A stretch of DNA of 64,000 bases from an uncultured Roseicyclus sp. (GCA_937139335.1 CAKZPN010000042.1:17015-81014); one strand, 5' to 3'. Counted from the first letter of the stretch, positions 30,859 to 41,950 are shown. Notes: a model not told the origin generated them from the sequence alone. A program made the numbers and translations.

Positions 30859-32685
30859 ATGGACGATCAGAACAGAAACCTGATCCTGGCCACGGCGCTG
30901 AGCTTCGTGGTCATTCTCGTCTGGTTCGTCCTCTTCCCGCCGCCCGAGCCGGAAACCGACCCCAACGCCCCGGCCATCGTCGAGCAGCAGCCCAGCGCCA
31001 CCGGCACCGACATGGCGGTGTTGCCGCCGGCGGCGACGGACGGCACCGCCGCCACCCCCGACGCCGACACCGCGACCGAGGTCGCCCTGACTGGGGCCGC
31101 GCGCCTGCCGATCGAGACGCCGGAACTGGAAGGCTCGATCTCGCTCATCGGCGGCCGGATCGACGACCTGTTGCTGCGCGGCTATTTCGAGACCCTCGAG
31201 GATGACAGCCCGAACGTCCGCCTGCTGTCGCCCGTTGGCAGCGACGAGCCCTATTACGCGCTCTACGGCTGGGCACCCGGCGGCGAGTTGAGCTTCGAGG
31301 AAGTCCCCGGTGCCAACACCGAGTGGAGCGTCGAAGAGGGCGAGACGCTGACCCCCGAAACCCCGGTCACGCTGTCTTGGGACAACGGCGCGGGCCTGAT
31401 CTTCCGCCGCACCATCGCGATCGACGCGAATTTCATGTTCACGGTCACGCAATCGGTCGAGAACACCGGCGAAGGCTCGGTGCGGCTCGCCCCCTACGGG
31501 ATCGTGGCCCGCCACGGCCTGCCCGACGACCTGCAGAACTTCTTCATCCTGCACGAAGGTGTGGTGCGCAAGGTCGACGGTGAGCTCGACGAGATCGGAT
31601 ACAACGACATCCCCGACCTTGATTTCGTGCAGCGCGAAGCTGCCGCCGCCGAGGTGGTCGAGGTCGCCGAGAACGGCTGGATCGGCTTCACTGACAAATA
31701 CTGGATGACCACGCTCATCCCCGGCGCCGACCAGCCCTTCACCTCGGTGACGAAATACGTCGAGGCCTCGGACATCTACCAGACCGAGGCACGCCTCCCC
31801 GCGATGACCGTCGAGGCGGGCCAGACGGCGCAGGTGACGACGCAGCTTTTTGCCGGCGCCAAGGAATGGGAAACCATCCGCAACTACCAGGAGGCGGGGA
31901 TCGACCGCTTCATCGACTCGATCGACTGGGGCTGGTTCTTCTTCATCACCAAGCCGATGTTCTGGCTGCTGCACAACCTGAACATGCTGATCGGCAACAT
32001 GGGCATCGCGATCATCGCGCTCACGATCATCGTGAAGGCCGTGCTGTTCCCGCTGGCCTACAAATCCTACGCCTCGATGGCGCGGATGCGCGAGTTGCAG
32101 CCGCAGATGGAGAAGCTCAAGGAACGCGCCGGCGACGACCGTCAGAAGCTCCAGCAGGAGATGATGGAGCTCTACAAGCGCGAAAAGGTGAACCCGGCCT
32201 CCGGCTGCCTGCCGATCCTGTTGCAGATCCCGATCTTCTTCTCGCTTTACAAGGTGATCTTCGTCACGCTGGAACTGCGTCACGCGCCCTTCTTCGGCTG
32301 GCTCAACGACCTGTCCACGCCCGACCCGTCGTCGATCTTCAACCTCTTCGGGCTCCTGCCCTGGGACGCGCCGGATCCGACCAGCATCCTCGCGCTGATC
32401 TTCATCGGGGTTCTGCCGATCCTGCTCGGCATCTCGATGTGGTTGCAGCAGAAGCTGAACCCGCAACCGACCGACCCGACTCAGGCGGCGATCTTCGCCT
32501 GGCTGCCCTGGGTGTTCATGTTCATGCTGGGCAGTTTCGCCAGCGGCTTGCTGGTCTACTGGATCGCGAACAACACGATCACCTTCACCCAGCAATACAT
32601 CATCATGCGCAGCCACGGCTACAAACCGGACCTGTTCGGCAACATCCGCTCGAGCTTCAAGCGGAAGACCCCGCAGGACAAATGA
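30859..32685 (+). CDS. yidC: Membrane protein insertase YidC
   Basis: MDDQNRNLILATALSFVVILVWF; ...ELQPQMEKLKERAGDDRQKLQQEMMELYKREKVNPASGCLPILLQIPIFFSLYKV. Confidence 0.97.
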   Translation: MDDQNRNLILATALSFVVILVWFVLFPPPEPETDPNAPAIVEQQPSATGTDMAVLPPAATDGTAATPDADTATEVALTGAARLPIETPELEGSISLIGGRIDDLLLRGYFETLEDDSPNVRLLSPVGSDEPYYALYGWAPGGELSFEEVPGANTEWSVEEGETLTPETPVTLSWDNGAGLIFRRTIAIDANFMFTVTQSVENTGEGSVRLAPYGIVARHGLPDDLQNFFILHEGVVRKVDGELDEIGYNDIPDLDFVQREAAAAEVVEVAENGWIGFTDKYWMTTLIPGADQPFTSVTKYVEASDIYQTEARLPAMTVEAGQTAQVTTQLFAGAKEWETIRNYQEAGIDRFIDSIDWGWFFFITKPMFWLLHNLNMLIGNMGIAIIALTIIVKAVLFPLAYKSYASMARMRELQPQMEKLKERAGDDRQKLQQEMMELYKREKVNPASGCLPILLQIPIFFSLYKVIFVTLELRHAPFFGWLNDLSTPDPSSIFNLFGLLPWDAPDPTSILALIFIGVLPILLGISMWLQQKLNPQPTDPTQAAIFAWLPWVFMFMLGSFASGLLVYWIANNTITFTQQYIIMRSHGYKPDLFGNIRSSFKRKTPQDK

Positions 32686-33425
32686 CCTGGTCGCTCGCCC
32701 AGATCTGGCGGCATCCGATCAAGGGCGTCGGCGCGGAACGGCTGGACCACGTGGGCCTGCACATCGACCGGCCGCTGCCGATGGACCGCGCCTGGGCGGT
32801 GCTGGAAGAGGGCGGCGAGGCGGCCGATGGCTGGCGATCGTGCCGCAACTTTCTGCGCGGGGCCAAGGGGCCGTCGCTGATGGCCGTCACCGCGCGCGTC
32901 GCGGATGAGGTGATCCATCTGTCGCACCCGGACCTGCCCGACCTCGCCATCACCCCCGGCTCGCAGGAAGCGAGCCGCGCGCTCTGCGCCTGGGTAAAGC
33001 CGATCTACCCCGCCGACCGGCGCGGCCCCGCCGCGCTGGTGAAGGCGCCCGAGGAGGGGATGAGCGACGCGCCCTTCGCCTCGGTCTCGGTGCTGAACCT
33101 CGCCTCGCTCAGGGCGCTGTCGCAAAAGCTGGGCCAGGACCTCGAGCCGCGGCGCTTTCGCGGCAACCTGTGGCTCGACGGGCTGGCGCCGTGGGAGGAA
33201 TTCGATCTCGTGGGCAAGCGCCTGAAGATCGGCGCGGCCGAGCTGGAGATCATAGAGCCCATCGGCCGCTGCCGCGCGACCGAGGCGAACCCGGATACCG
33301 GCCGGCGCGACGCGGGCACGCTGGCGGCCCTGCAGGACGGCTGGGGACACACGCGGTTCGGCGTCTACGCGATGGTCCGGCGCGCAGGCCGTGTCGCGGT
33401 CGGTGATGAGGTGATCCGCACATGA
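32682..33425 (+). CDS. MOSC domain protein
   Basis: LAQIWRHPIKGVGAERLDHV...FRGNLWLDGLAPWEEFDLVGKRLKIGAAELEIIEPIGRCRATEANPDTGRRD. Confidence 0.9.
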   Translation: MTWSLAQIWRHPIKGVGAERLDHVGLHIDRPLPMDRAWAVLEEGGEAADGWRSCRNFLRGAKGPSLMAVTARVADEVIHLSHPDLPDLAITPGSQEASRALCAWVKPIYPADRRGPAALVKAPEEGMSDAPFASVSVLNLASLRALSQKLGQDLEPRRFRGNLWLDGLAPWEEFDLVGKRLKIGAAELEIIEPIGRCRATEANPDTGRRDAGTLAALQDGWGHTRFGVYAMVRRAGRVAVGDEVIRT

Positions 33426-34075
33426 CGGCCCTGCCCTTCCCCCTCGCCCCCGAGCCTGACGAGGCCACCGCGGAGGTCGGTCGCAAGCTCTTTGCCGGGG
33501 GCGCCGAGTTCCTCAAGGGCGTCGTCGCGATGGATGGCTTGCCGCCCGCCGACCGGCCCGAGGTCTGTTTCGCAGGCCGCTCCAACGTGGGAAAATCCAC
33601 GTTGATCAACGCGCTGACCGGGCGCCGCGCGCTCGCCCGCGCCTCGAACACGCCGGGCCGCACGCAGGAGATCAACTACTTCACGCTGGGAGAGAGCCAC
33701 TACCTCGTCGACCTTCCGGGCTACGGCTACGCCGAGGCGCCGGTCGACGTGGTGCGGAAATGGCAGACGCTCTTGCGCGCCTACCTCTCAGGGCGCGCCA
33801 CGCTGCGCCGCGCCTTCGTGCTGATCGACGCGCGCCACGGCGCGAAGGAGGTCGACCAGGAGATCATGACCCTGCTCGACAAGTCCGCGGTGCCGTTCCA
33901 GGTGGTCGTGACCAAGGCCGACAAGGTGAAGGGCAACGATCTCGAGGCGGCGCTGACCCGGACCCGCGCGGCGCTGGCGAAACACCCGGCGGCCTATCCG
34001 GAACTGATCCTGACCTCGTCCGAGAAGGGCGAGGGGATCGCCACCCTGCGCGCCACGATCGCCGCCATCGGCTGA
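33422..34075 (+). CDS. engB: Ribosome biogenesis GTP-binding protein EngB/YihA
   Basis: CFAGRSNVGKSTLINALTGRRALARASNTPGRTQEINYF, VDLPGYGYAEAP. Confidence 0.95.
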   Translation: MTALPFPLAPEPDEATAEVGRKLFAGGAEFLKGVVAMDGLPPADRPEVCFAGRSNVGKSTLINALTGRRALARASNTPGRTQEINYFTLGESHYLVDLPGYGYAEAPVDVVRKWQTLLRAYLSGRATLRRAFVLIDARHGAKEVDQEIMTLLDKSAVPFQVVVTKADKVKGNDLEAALTRTRAALAKHPAAYPELILTSSEKGEGIATLRATIAAIG

Positions 34076-34170
34076 CCGGGCGGCGGCATCTTTCCCCGAA
34101 ACTGCGAACCCGCCGCTTCACAGCGGCGCGGCGGTCGCCTATTCAGGTCTGACGGCAAACGAGGCGCAGG

Positions 34171-35031
34171 ATGAAACCCCGAGACATGACCCGCGACAAC
34201 ATCGCCACCGCCCGCACCCTGAGCGAGGCCTTGCCCTACCTGCAACGCTTCAACGACGCGGTCGTCGTGGTGAAGTTCGGCGGCAACGCGATGGGCGATG
34301 ACGAGACGATGGAAAGCTTCGCCCGCGACATCGTGCTGCTCCGGCAGGTCGGCGTGAACCCCGTCGTGGTCCATGGCGGCGGGCCGATGATCAACGAGTT
34401 GCTGGACAAGCTCGGGATCAAGTCCGAGTTCATCGACGGCAAGCGCGTCACCGATGCCGCGACGGTCGAGGTCGTGGAAATGGTGCTTTCGGGCCTTGTA
34501 AACAAGCGGATCGTGCAGGCGATCAACGCGCAGGGGGGCAAGGCGGTGGGGCTGTCGGGCAAGGACGCCTCGATGATGATCTGCGAGCCGGCGGACCCGA
34601 AGTTCGGCTTCGTGGGCGAGCCGGTCGAGGTCGACCCCGCGGTCATCAACAACCTCTTCGAGGATGACATGATCCCGGTGATCGCGCCGCTGGGAATGGG
34701 CCGGAACGGCGAGACCTTCAACGTGAACGGCGACACGGCGGCGGGCGCGATTGCCGCGGCGCTGAAGGCTGACCGGTTGTTATTGCTCACGAATGTCGCC
34801 GGAGTGAAGAATTCCGCGGGTGAGCTGGTGACGGAACTGCGCGCCGCCGAGGTCGAGGAGATGACGCGGGCGGGCGTGATTTCGGGCGGGATGATCCCGA
34901 AGACGGAAACCGCGCTTCAGGCTGTCCGGGGCGGCGTCAGGGCCTGCACCATCGTCGACGGCCGGGTGCCCAACGCGGTGCTGCTGGAGCTGTTCACCGA
35001 GCATGGCGCGGGCTCCATGATCCGGGCCTGA
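34171..35031 (+). CDS. argB: Acetylglutamate kinase
   Basis: [44 protein letters not shown]. Confidence 0.97.
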   Translation: MKPRDMTRDNIATARTLSEALPYLQRFNDAVVVVKFGGNAMGDDETMESFARDIVLLRQVGVNPVVVHGGGPMINELLDKLGIKSEFIDGKRVTDAATVEVVEMVLSGLVNKRIVQAINAQGGKAVGLSGKDASMMICEPADPKFGFVGEPVEVDPAVINNLFEDDMIPVIAPLGMGRNGETFNVNGDTAAGAIAAALKADRLLLLTNVAGVKNSAGELVTELRAAEVEEMTRAGVISGGMIPKTETALQAVRGGVRACTIVDGRVPNAVLLELFTEHGAGSMIRA

Positions 35032-35100
35032 GCGGGTCACAGCGCGTACACACCCCGTACACAGCGCGTGCACCGGACGCGCCCGACGGAAGGATCCGCG

Positions 35101-35751
35101 ATGCGGCATCTGGAGGAAATCGAGAGCCGCCTCATGGCGCACCACCTGTCGGTCTTCGGCGGCTTCCACCCGGTGCCCGAGGACGGCGCGCCCGAAGGCT
35201 GCGCCACGCTGCTGATGCTGGGGCCGGCCGAGCCGGGGTTCTGGGCGCATGTGAGCGCCGAGCCGGAATTCGCGGACGAAAAGCCCGACCCGATGGACCG
35301 CTGGTCACGGCGGGTGATCGGGCGGTTGGCCTGCGACCTCGGGGCCAAGGCGCTCTTTCCCTTCGGCGGGCCGCCCTGGCGTCCCTTCATCGCCTGGGCA
35401 AAACGGACCGGGCGCGCCCATGCCAGCCCGGTGAGCCTGCTGGTCCATGACGCGGCCGGGCTGATGGTGTCCTACCGCGGCGCGCTGGCCTTGCGGGAGC
35501 AGATCGACCTGCCACCCCCGCCGCGGTCCCCCTGCGCGCCCTGCCCCCGCCCCTGCGAGACGGCGTGTCCCGTTGGCGCGCTGACCGCCGACGGCTATGA
35601 CACCGGGGCCTGCCATGCCTTTCTCGAGACGTCGGCGGGACGTGACTGCCTCGAGCAGGGCTGCCGCGTGCGGCGGGCCTGCCCGGTCAGCGACGGATAC
35701 GGGCGCCTGCCGGCACAATCGGCCTTTCACATGCGGAGCTTTCACCCATGA
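35101..35751 (+). CDS. Ferredoxin-like Fe-S protein
   Basis: CAPCPRPCETACPVGAL...CLEQGCRVRRACPVS cysteine clusters; start at MRHLEEIESR. Confidence 0.75.
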   Translation: MRHLEEIESRLMAHHLSVFGGFHPVPEDGAPEGCATLLMLGPAEPGFWAHVSAEPEFADEKPDPMDRWSRRVIGRLACDLGAKALFPFGGPPWRPFIAWAKRTGRAHASPVSLLVHDAAGLMVSYRGALALREQIDLPPPPRSPCAPCPRPCETACPVGALTADGYDTGACHAFLETSAGRDCLEQGCRVRRACPVSDGYGRLPAQSAFHMRSFHP

Positions 35752-36248
35752 CCCTCACCCTGATCCTGACCCGGCACGCGAAATCGGATTGGGACGACCC
35801 GCGCCTGAGCGACCATGACCGGACGCTGAACGCGCGGGGCAAGCGCGACGCGCCGCGGGTCGGGGCGTGGCTATCGGCGCAGGGGCATCTGCCGGACGCG
35901 GCGCTGGTGTCTTCGGCCCGGCGGACGCAGGAGACCTGGGAGTTGCTTTCGCCGGAGCTGGGGCGCGATGTGCCGATGACTGTGGTGCCGGGGCTGTATC
36001 ATGCCGAGGCCGGGGATATCCTGACGCATCTTCGCGCGGCGACGGCGCCGGTGGTGATGGTGATTGGGCACAATCCGGGGATCGGCGAGTTCGCGCACCG
36101 GATCGTGGATGCGCCGGCCGCCCACCCAAGGTTCATCGACTACCCGACCTGCGCCACCCTGGTGGCGGAGTTCGCGGGCGACGACTGGGGTGCCGTCGAC
36201 TGGTGGTCGGGCCGGGTGGTGGATTTCGTGGTGCCGCGCGACCTCTGA
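35748..36248 (+). CDS. SixA-like histidine phosphatase
   Basis: LILTRHAKSDWDDPRLSDHDRTLNARGKRDAPRVG. Confidence 0.9.
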   Translation: MTLTLILTRHAKSDWDDPRLSDHDRTLNARGKRDAPRVGAWLSAQGHLPDAALVSSARRTQETWELLSPELGRDVPMTVVPGLYHAEAGDILTHLRAATAPVVMVIGHNPGIGEFAHRIVDAPAAHPRFIDYPTCATLVAEFAGDDWGAVDWWSGRVVDFVVPRDL

Positions 36249-36277
36249 GCGGCAGGGCTGCCCCCGCCGCCGCCGGG

Positions 36278-37081
36278 TCAGTGCCCGAGAATCTGGCTCA
36301 GGAACAGCTTGGTACGCTCGTTCTGCGGGTTGGTGAAGAACGGCTCGGGCTCGTTCTGTTCGACGATCTGGCCCTGGTCCATGAAGATCACGCGGTTCGC
36401 GACCTGGCGGGCGAAACCCATCTCGTGGGTCACGCAGATCATCGTCATGCCTTCCTCGGCGAGCGCGATCATGGTGTCGAGCACCTCCTTGATCATCTCG
36501 GGGTCGAGGGCGGAGGTGGGTTCGTCGAAGAGCATGATGCGCGGCCGCATGCACAGCGACCGCGCTATGGCGACGCGCTGCTGCTGACCGCCGGAGAGCT
36601 GGCCCGGATACTTGTGAGCCTGCTCGGGGATCTTCACCTTTTCGAGGAAATACATCGCGGTTTCCTCGGCCTCGCGCTTGGGCGTCTTGCGGACCCAGAT
36701 CGGCGCGAGGGTGCAGTTCTCGAGGATGGTCAGATGCGGGAACAGGTTGAAGTGCTGGAACACCATCCCGACCTCGGACCGGATGCGGTCGATGTTCTTG
36801 ATGTCGTTGGACAGCAGCGTGCCGTCGACGGTGATCTGGCCCTTCTGGTGTTCCTCCAGCGCGTTGATGCAGCGGATCAGGGTGGATTTGCCCGAACCGG
36901 AAGGGCCGCAGACCACGATGCGTTCGCCGCGGTTCACCGTCAGGTTGATGTCGCGCAGCACGTGGAAGGTGCCGAACCACTTGTTCATGCCGGTGATGTC
37001 GATGGCGATCTCGTCCGAGACCTTCATCTGCGACCGGTTGATCTGGCGCTCCTGCGCGGTGTTCGTGTGAGCTTCAGCCAT
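36278..37081 (-). CDS. bztD: General amino-acid ABC transporter ATP-binding protein (Bzt/Aap type)
   Basis: [33 protein letters not shown]; cluster order. Confidence 0.92.
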   Translation of the reverse strand: MAEAHTNTAQERQINRSQMKVSDEIAIDITGMNKWFGTFHVLRDINLTVNRGERIVVCGPSGSGKSTLIRCINALEEHQKGQITVDGTLLSNDIKNIDRIRSEVGMVFQHFNLFPHLTILENCTLAPIWVRKTPKREAEETAMYFLEKVKIPEQAHKYPGQLSGGQQQRVAIARSLCMRPRIMLFDEPTSALDPEMIKEVLDTMIALAEEGMTMICVTHEMGFARQVANRVIFMDQGQIVEQNEPEPFFTNPQNERTKLFLSQILGH

Positions 37082-37094
37082 GGTCAGGTCCTCC

Positions 37095-38411
37095 TCAGCG
37101 GCGGTCGGTGGCGAGCTTGCGCTCGAGGAATTGCGAATAGCGGCTCATCGCGAAGCAGCAGACGAAGAAGCACAGCCCGATGAAGATGAACAGCTCCCAG
37201 TAGATGCCGTTCCAGTCGGTGGTCGCCCGGATCGAGTTGGACAGGCCGATCGGGTCGAGAAGCCCGATGAACACCACCAGCGTCGTGTCCTTGAACAGGC
37301 CGATGAAGGTGTTGACGATGCCGGGGATGGAGATCTTCAGCGCCTGCGGCAGGATGATCAGGCGCATGGATTGCCAGTAGTCGAGGCCGAGACTGTCGGC
37401 GCCCTCGTACTGGCCGCGCGGCAGCGCCGCGAGACCGCCGCGGATCACCTCGGCCATGTAGGCGGAGGCGAAGAGCGTGACCATGATGATGACGCGCAGC
37501 ATCAGGTCGAAACTGGTGCCGGGCGGCAGGAAGTAGTTCAGGAGCAGCGAAGCGGTGAAGAGCCACACGATCAGCGGCACGCCGCGGATCACCTCGATGA
37601 AGATCACGCTGAACTTGTTGATGATGAAGAGGTCCGATTGCCGGCCGAGCGCCAGCAGGATGCCCAGCGGCAGTGACATGACGATGCCGGAGATGCCGAT
37701 CACCAGCGCCAGCATGAAGCCGCCGAACTGGTTGGAGGCGATGGACCGTATGCCGATGGGCAGGATGTTGTCGAGCGCGCCGGCCAGCGGACCGACGAGG
37801 ACGACCCAGTATATCAGCGGCACGAGGACGGTCGCGATCATGCCGCCGAGGTTGCCGATGACGGGCGTGGCGAATTTCAGCACCGCGTAGCCGATGCCGA
37901 AGCCTGCCGCGACCAGGACCGGGCCCCAGATCGAGCCGCCCCAGAGCAGCCAGTAGCACAGGAAGGGGGCGGCTGCGGTGAGATAGAGCAGCTGTTTCGG
38001 CGCGCGCTGGAACATGACCGGCGCAACGGCGAGGAAGAACACGAGGAGCGCCGCGACCGGGCGCCAGTAGACCTGCGGCGGGTAGAAGCCGAAGAGGAGC
38101 TGTTCCCAGCGATCACCCAGCACGGCCCAGCACGCGACGTTGGCGCCCTCGCCATAGAGGCTGTCGCGGATCGCGCGGCATTCGGTCAAGCTGTCCGCGT
38201 CCCAGATGCCGTAGACGATCCAGCCGAGGATGTGGCTCAGCACCCAGTAGATGATGAACAGCGACGCGATCGTGAGCAGCGCATTGAGCCAGGACGAGAA
38301 CAGGTTGTCGCGCAGCCATTTGACGGCGCCCGCCTCGGTAATCGGCGGGGATTCTTCGGGGAGCATGGTGTCGCGGACATAGGCGACGGTCTGGGCGTGA
38401 ACTTCGCTCAT
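37095..38411 (-). CDS. bztC: General amino-acid ABC transporter permease (Bzt/Aap type)
   Basis: [41 protein letters not shown] loop; 438 aa, enlarged permease typical of Bzt/Aap. Confidence 0.9.
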   Translation of the reverse strand: MSEVHAQTVAYVRDTMLPEESPPITEAGAVKWLRDNLFSSWLNALLTIASLFIIYWVLSHILGWIVYGIWDADSLTECRAIRDSLYGEGANVACWAVLGDRWEQLLFGFYPPQVYWRPVAALLVFFLAVAPVMFQRAPKQLLYLTAAAPFLCYWLLWGGSIWGPVLVAAGFGIGYAVLKFATPVIGNLGGMIATVLVPLIYWVVLVGPLAGALDNILPIGIRSIASNQFGGFMLALVIGISGIVMSLPLGILLALGRQSDLFIINKFSVIFIEVIRGVPLIVWLFTASLLLNYFLPPGTSFDLMLRVIIMVTLFASAYMAEVIRGGLAALPRGQYEGADSLGLDYWQSMRLIILPQALKISIPGIVNTFIGLFKDTTLVVFIGLLDPIGLSNSIRATTDWNGIYWELFIFIGLCFFVCCFAMSRYSQFLERKLATDRR

Positions 38412-38412
38412 C

Positions 38413-39840
38413 TCAGCGCTCCTTCAGTTTCACGGAGGAGTTGTAGAAGTTCATCACGCTGGAGATGATCAGCGACGTGATGAGGTAGAAGGTACCCAGA
38501 AGCAGCATCCCCTCGAGCTCGCGGCCGGTCTGGTTGATGGTGATGCCGCCCAGGGTCGCGCGGACGTCCATGTAGCCCACGGCTATGGCCAGCGAGGAGT
38601 TCTTGGTCAGGTTCAGGTATTGCGAGATCAGCGGCGGGATGATCACTCGCAGGGCCTGCGGCAAGATCACCAGGTTCATCGTGCGGCTGGGGCGCAGGCC
38701 GAGCGCGAAGGCGGCCTCGCTCTGTCCCTTGGAGATGGCGAGGATGCCGCCGCGCACGATCTCGGCGATGAAGGCGCCGGTGTAGAGCGCCAGCGCGAAC
38801 CACAGCGCGACCAGCGAGTTGCGCAGGTGAATGCCCTCGCCGAAGTTGAAGCCCTGCAACTGCGGGTACTGGAACTGCGCCCCGAGCACGACAAGGACCG
38901 CGATGACCGGCAGGAAGATCGCGCCGACCTGCATCCAGAACGAGCCGGTGGGGCGGACGCCCGTCGCCTCCTGCTTGACGGTGGCCCAGCGCGAGATGAA
39001 CCGAGCGCCGACCACACCGGCCACGAAGACGCCGAGGATCACCAGCCAGTCGAGCCCGGAGGAGGTGGGGATGATGTCGCCCTCGGCCAGATTGCCGCCG
39101 GAGGTCTGCGTGGCGCCGGGGCCGCCGGACTGTTCGGCATCGGCGTCGACGCCGGCACCGCCGGTGGCGATGCGGCTGCTGCCGTAGGTGCCGACCGCGT
39201 TGGTGCGCGGCGCGGCCTCGACCGGGGCCTCGACGGGCGCCTGTTCGATCTCGTTGCCGCCAAGCGAGCGGCTGAACACGACATTCGGCACGTAGATGCC
39301 GCGGTTGGTCACGGCCACGCTGTCGAACAGGATCATCCGCGCGCTTCCATCCTCGCGGAAATCGCGGGGCTGCGGCATCGACTCGGTCATCACGGCGAAG
39401 ATGACGAGGATCCACAGAAGCAGGGGGATGTTACGGAAACCTTCGACGTAGACGCCCATCAGGCGCGCCACGATCCAGTTGTTCGACAGCCGCAGGACAC
39501 CGGCGATCACGCCCAGCACGGTGGCGAGGATGCAGCCGAGGGCCGCGACAAGCAGCGTGTTCAGGATGCCGACGAAGGCCGCCCGCGCATGGGTGGAATT
39601 GTTACTGTATTCGACGAGGCGCTGGTTGATGTCATACCCCGCCCGCGTGCCGAGAAAGCCGAAATTGATCGGTTTGCCCAACGCAGCGAGGTTCTGCGCC
39701 GTGTTGTTGGCCAGCCAGTAGAAGGCCGACATGATCAGGATGAAGGCCACGACCTGGATCGTCATGGAGCGATACCGGGTGTCGTAGATCAGCTGGCTCA
39801 GGCGGAAGCCTTCGCTGGGCGGGTCGGTCATCGTCGCCAT
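38413..39840 (-). CDS. bztB: General amino-acid ABC transporter permease (Bzt/Aap type)
   Basis: EIVRGGILAISKGQSEAAFALGLRPSRTMNLVILPQALRVIIPP EAA loop; 475 aa. Confidence 0.9.
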   Translation of the reverse strand: MATMTDPPSEGFRLSQLIYDTRYRSMTIQVVAFILIMSAFYWLANNTAQNLAALGKPINFGFLGTRAGYDINQRLVEYSNNSTHARAAFVGILNTLLVAALGCILATVLGVIAGVLRLSNNWIVARLMGVYVEGFRNIPLLLWILVIFAVMTESMPQPRDFREDGSARMILFDSVAVTNRGIYVPNVVFSRSLGGNEIEQAPVEAPVEAAPRTNAVGTYGSSRIATGGAGVDADAEQSGGPGATQTSGGNLAEGDIIPTSSGLDWLVILGVFVAGVVGARFISRWATVKQEATGVRPTGSFWMQVGAIFLPVIAVLVVLGAQFQYPQLQGFNFGEGIHLRNSLVALWFALALYTGAFIAEIVRGGILAISKGQSEAAFALGLRPSRTMNLVILPQALRVIIPPLISQYLNLTKNSSLAIAVGYMDVRATLGGITINQTGRELEGMLLLGTFYLITSLIISSVMNFYNSSVKLKER

Positions 39841-39937
39841 GTCATCCCCCTGTGGATGCGCCGGATGCGGCTGTTTCGTGGTGCACCTGAACAGGGCAAC
39901 CCGGCCGCTTGTTGTATTGGCGTGAAAGCGCAGTGAG

Positions 39938-39965
39938 AAAGGGCGCGGACAATGCCGCGCCCTTT
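39938..39965 (-). terminator. Intercistronic hairpin/attenuator between bztA and bztB
   Basis: AAAGGGCGCGG-ACAATG-CCGCGCCCTTT perfect 11-bp stem followed on the minus strand by CTC. Confidence 0.6.
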
Positions 39966-39978
39966 CAGGATCAGAGAG

Positions 39979-40998
39979 TTACCGGAACGGCGGTGCGTAG
40001 AGCAGGCCGCCGTCGGTCCACTGGGCGTTCAGGCCGCGTGCGAGCCCGATCGGAGTGGATTCACCGATGTTGCCTTCGAAGATCTCGCCGTAGTTGCCGA
40101 CGGCCGCGATCGCGCGCTGCATCCAGTCGGCGTCGAGGCCGATCATCGCGCCGAGGTCGCCCTCGGTGCCGAGGATCCGGTTGACCTCGGGGTTCTCGGT
40201 GCCGGCAGCAAGCTCGCCGACGTTGGCCGAGGTGATGCCGTATTCTTCAGCGGCGATCAGGCCGTTGAGGGTCCAGCGAACGATGTCACCCCATTCGTTG
40301 TCGCCATGACGCACGAGCGGGCCGAGCGGTTCTTTCGAGATGATCTCGGGCAGGATGACATGTGCCGAGGGATCCTCGAAGGTGGCGCGCGTTGCGGCCA
40401 GGCCCGAGGCATCGGTGGTGTAGACGTCGCAGGCACCGGCAAGGTACTGCTGCTGCGCCTCGGCGTTCGTCTCGATCGGCACGGGCTCGTAGCTCATGTT
40501 GTTCGAGGCGAAGAAGTCGGCGAGGTTCAGTTCGGTCGTGGTGCCGGTCTGGATGCAGACGGTCGCGCCGTCGAGTTCCAGCGCCGAGGACACGCCGAGT
40601 TCGCGCGGTGCCATGAAGCCCTGGCCGTCGTAGTAGTTCACGCCGACGAATTCGAACGCGAGGTCGGTGTCGCGGCTGAACGTCCAGGTGGTGTTGCGGG
40701 CCAGCATGTCGATCTCGCCCGAGGACAGCGCGGTGAAGCGGGTCTGGCCTGTGGTGGGGACGAATTCGACAGCGCTGGCATCGCCGAGAACGGCGGCGGC
40801 GACGGCGCGGCAGACGGCCACGTCGAAGCCCTGCCATTCACCGCTGGCGTCGGGTGCCGCGAAGCCGGTCAGACCGGTCGTCACACCACAGTTCAGCGCG
40901 CCACGGGACTGGACTTGCTCCAGGGTCGACTGCGCCGACGCGATGCCGGCCGCAAGGCCGGCAACCGCGAGCGTGCCGAGAAATACGGATTTGTTCAT
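39979..40998 (-). CDS. bztA: General amino-acid ABC transporter substrate-binding protein (Bzt/Aap type)
   Basis: Signal MNKSVFLGTLAVAGLAAGIASAQ; STLEQVQSRGALNCGVTTGLTGFAAPDASGEWQGFDVAVCRAVAAAVLGD. Confidence 0.92.
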   Translation of the reverse strand: MNKSVFLGTLAVAGLAAGIASAQSTLEQVQSRGALNCGVTTGLTGFAAPDASGEWQGFDVAVCRAVAAAVLGDASAVEFVPTTGQTRFTALSSGEIDMLARNTTWTFSRDTDLAFEFVGVNYYDGQGFMAPRELGVSSALELDGATVCIQTGTTTELNLADFFASNNMSYEPVPIETNAEAQQQYLAGACDVYTTDASGLAATRATFEDPSAHVILPEIISKEPLGPLVRHGDNEWGDIVRWTLNGLIAAEEYGITSANVGELAAGTENPEVNRILGTEGDLGAMIGLDADWMQRAIAAVGNYGEIFEGNIGESTPIGLARGLNAQWTDGGLLYAPPFR

Positions 40999-41233
40999 GT
41001 TAACCTCTTCCTGATGGACCGCCCTTTGGGCTGTGTTTTGGTTGCCCCAAGGGCCTTGGTAAAAGTCCGTGAGAGACAATTGCCTCTGCACCGATGCCAA
41101 ATTGGGCAAATCTGGCGCAATAGGTCAAGGGCAACGGGCGCGCTTTCCGGCGGGTCACGCCAATGAAACGCCCAAAACCTCACCGTGTCGCCTGATATTT
41201 CGGCAGCAAGCGGCCCTTATTCCACAGGACGGG

Positions 41234-41950
41234 TCAGGCGCCCGTGGACAGGGCCCAGAAGCGGTCGGCCTGCAGGAACTGCGCGCGCTTTATTTCCATG
41301 GCCTCATCGGCCTCTTCGTCGCGGCCCCACTGTTCGATCTGCCACTCCTCATCGATTCGCGACATTGCCCAGGCCGTTTCCGGATCGAGGTGCCGCTCGG
41401 CCACGGCGAGACCCAGGATCAGCGATCCCGAGAGCGTGACGAGGTCGTGCAGCGCGGTGAGCTGGAAGGGGTCCAGCGCCGCCACACGGGCCGACAGGGC
41501 GGCAAGGCTGGCTGGCGGCTGGTCCACGGGCAGGACGCCCCTGGTCGGCGTCAGGCGGGCGCCATGCGCCGCGGCGGCCCAGTCGAGGAGCGGATCCCAG
41601 GCCCGCGCCTGACGCTCGACCAGTTCGGGCGGGGTTTCGGCGCGGTGGCAGGTGAGGTCGGTCTCGGCATAGGCCGCGAGCATCGCGGCCACTTCGGGCT
41701 GTTGCGGGCGGACACGCTCGATGGCGGAGTTGGCGGCGCGGGTGACGGGCATGGTGAGCGGCTGGATCTCGTCCTGTTGCGCCTGCCATTCCTCGGCGAT
41801 GGCCTCGGCCATGGCACGGGTCGGAACGACGAGGGGCAGCTTGCCCGGGGTCATAACCTGGCGCGCGTCGAGGAAGACGGCAAAGCCGCCCTCGGCCTCG
41901 CGCACCGAGACGTCGGTCCAGAACCGCTTTGCCTTCCACCCGCCGATCAT
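41234..41950 (-). CDS. ATP12-family F1-ATPase assembly chaperone
   Basis: KRFWTDVSVREAEGGFAVFLDARQVMTPGKLPLVVPTRAMAEAIAEEWQAQ. Confidence 0.9.
   Translation of the reverse strand: MIGGWKAKRFWTDVSVREAEGGFAVFLDARQVMTPGKLPLVVPTRAMAEAIAEEWQAQQDEIQPLTMPVTRAANSAIERVRPQQPEVAAMLAAYAETDLTCHRAETPPELVERQARAWDPLLDWAAAAHGARLTPTRGVLPVDQPPASLAALSARVAALDPFQLTALHDLVTLSGSLILGLAVAERHLDPETAWAMSRIDEEWQIEQWGRDEEADEAMEIKRAQFLQADRFWALSTGA

Noticed and set aside
29128-32616. 1162-aa minus-strand ORF
   Set aside because: Antisense to the GGDEF/EAL gene and yidC; no recognisable domain.
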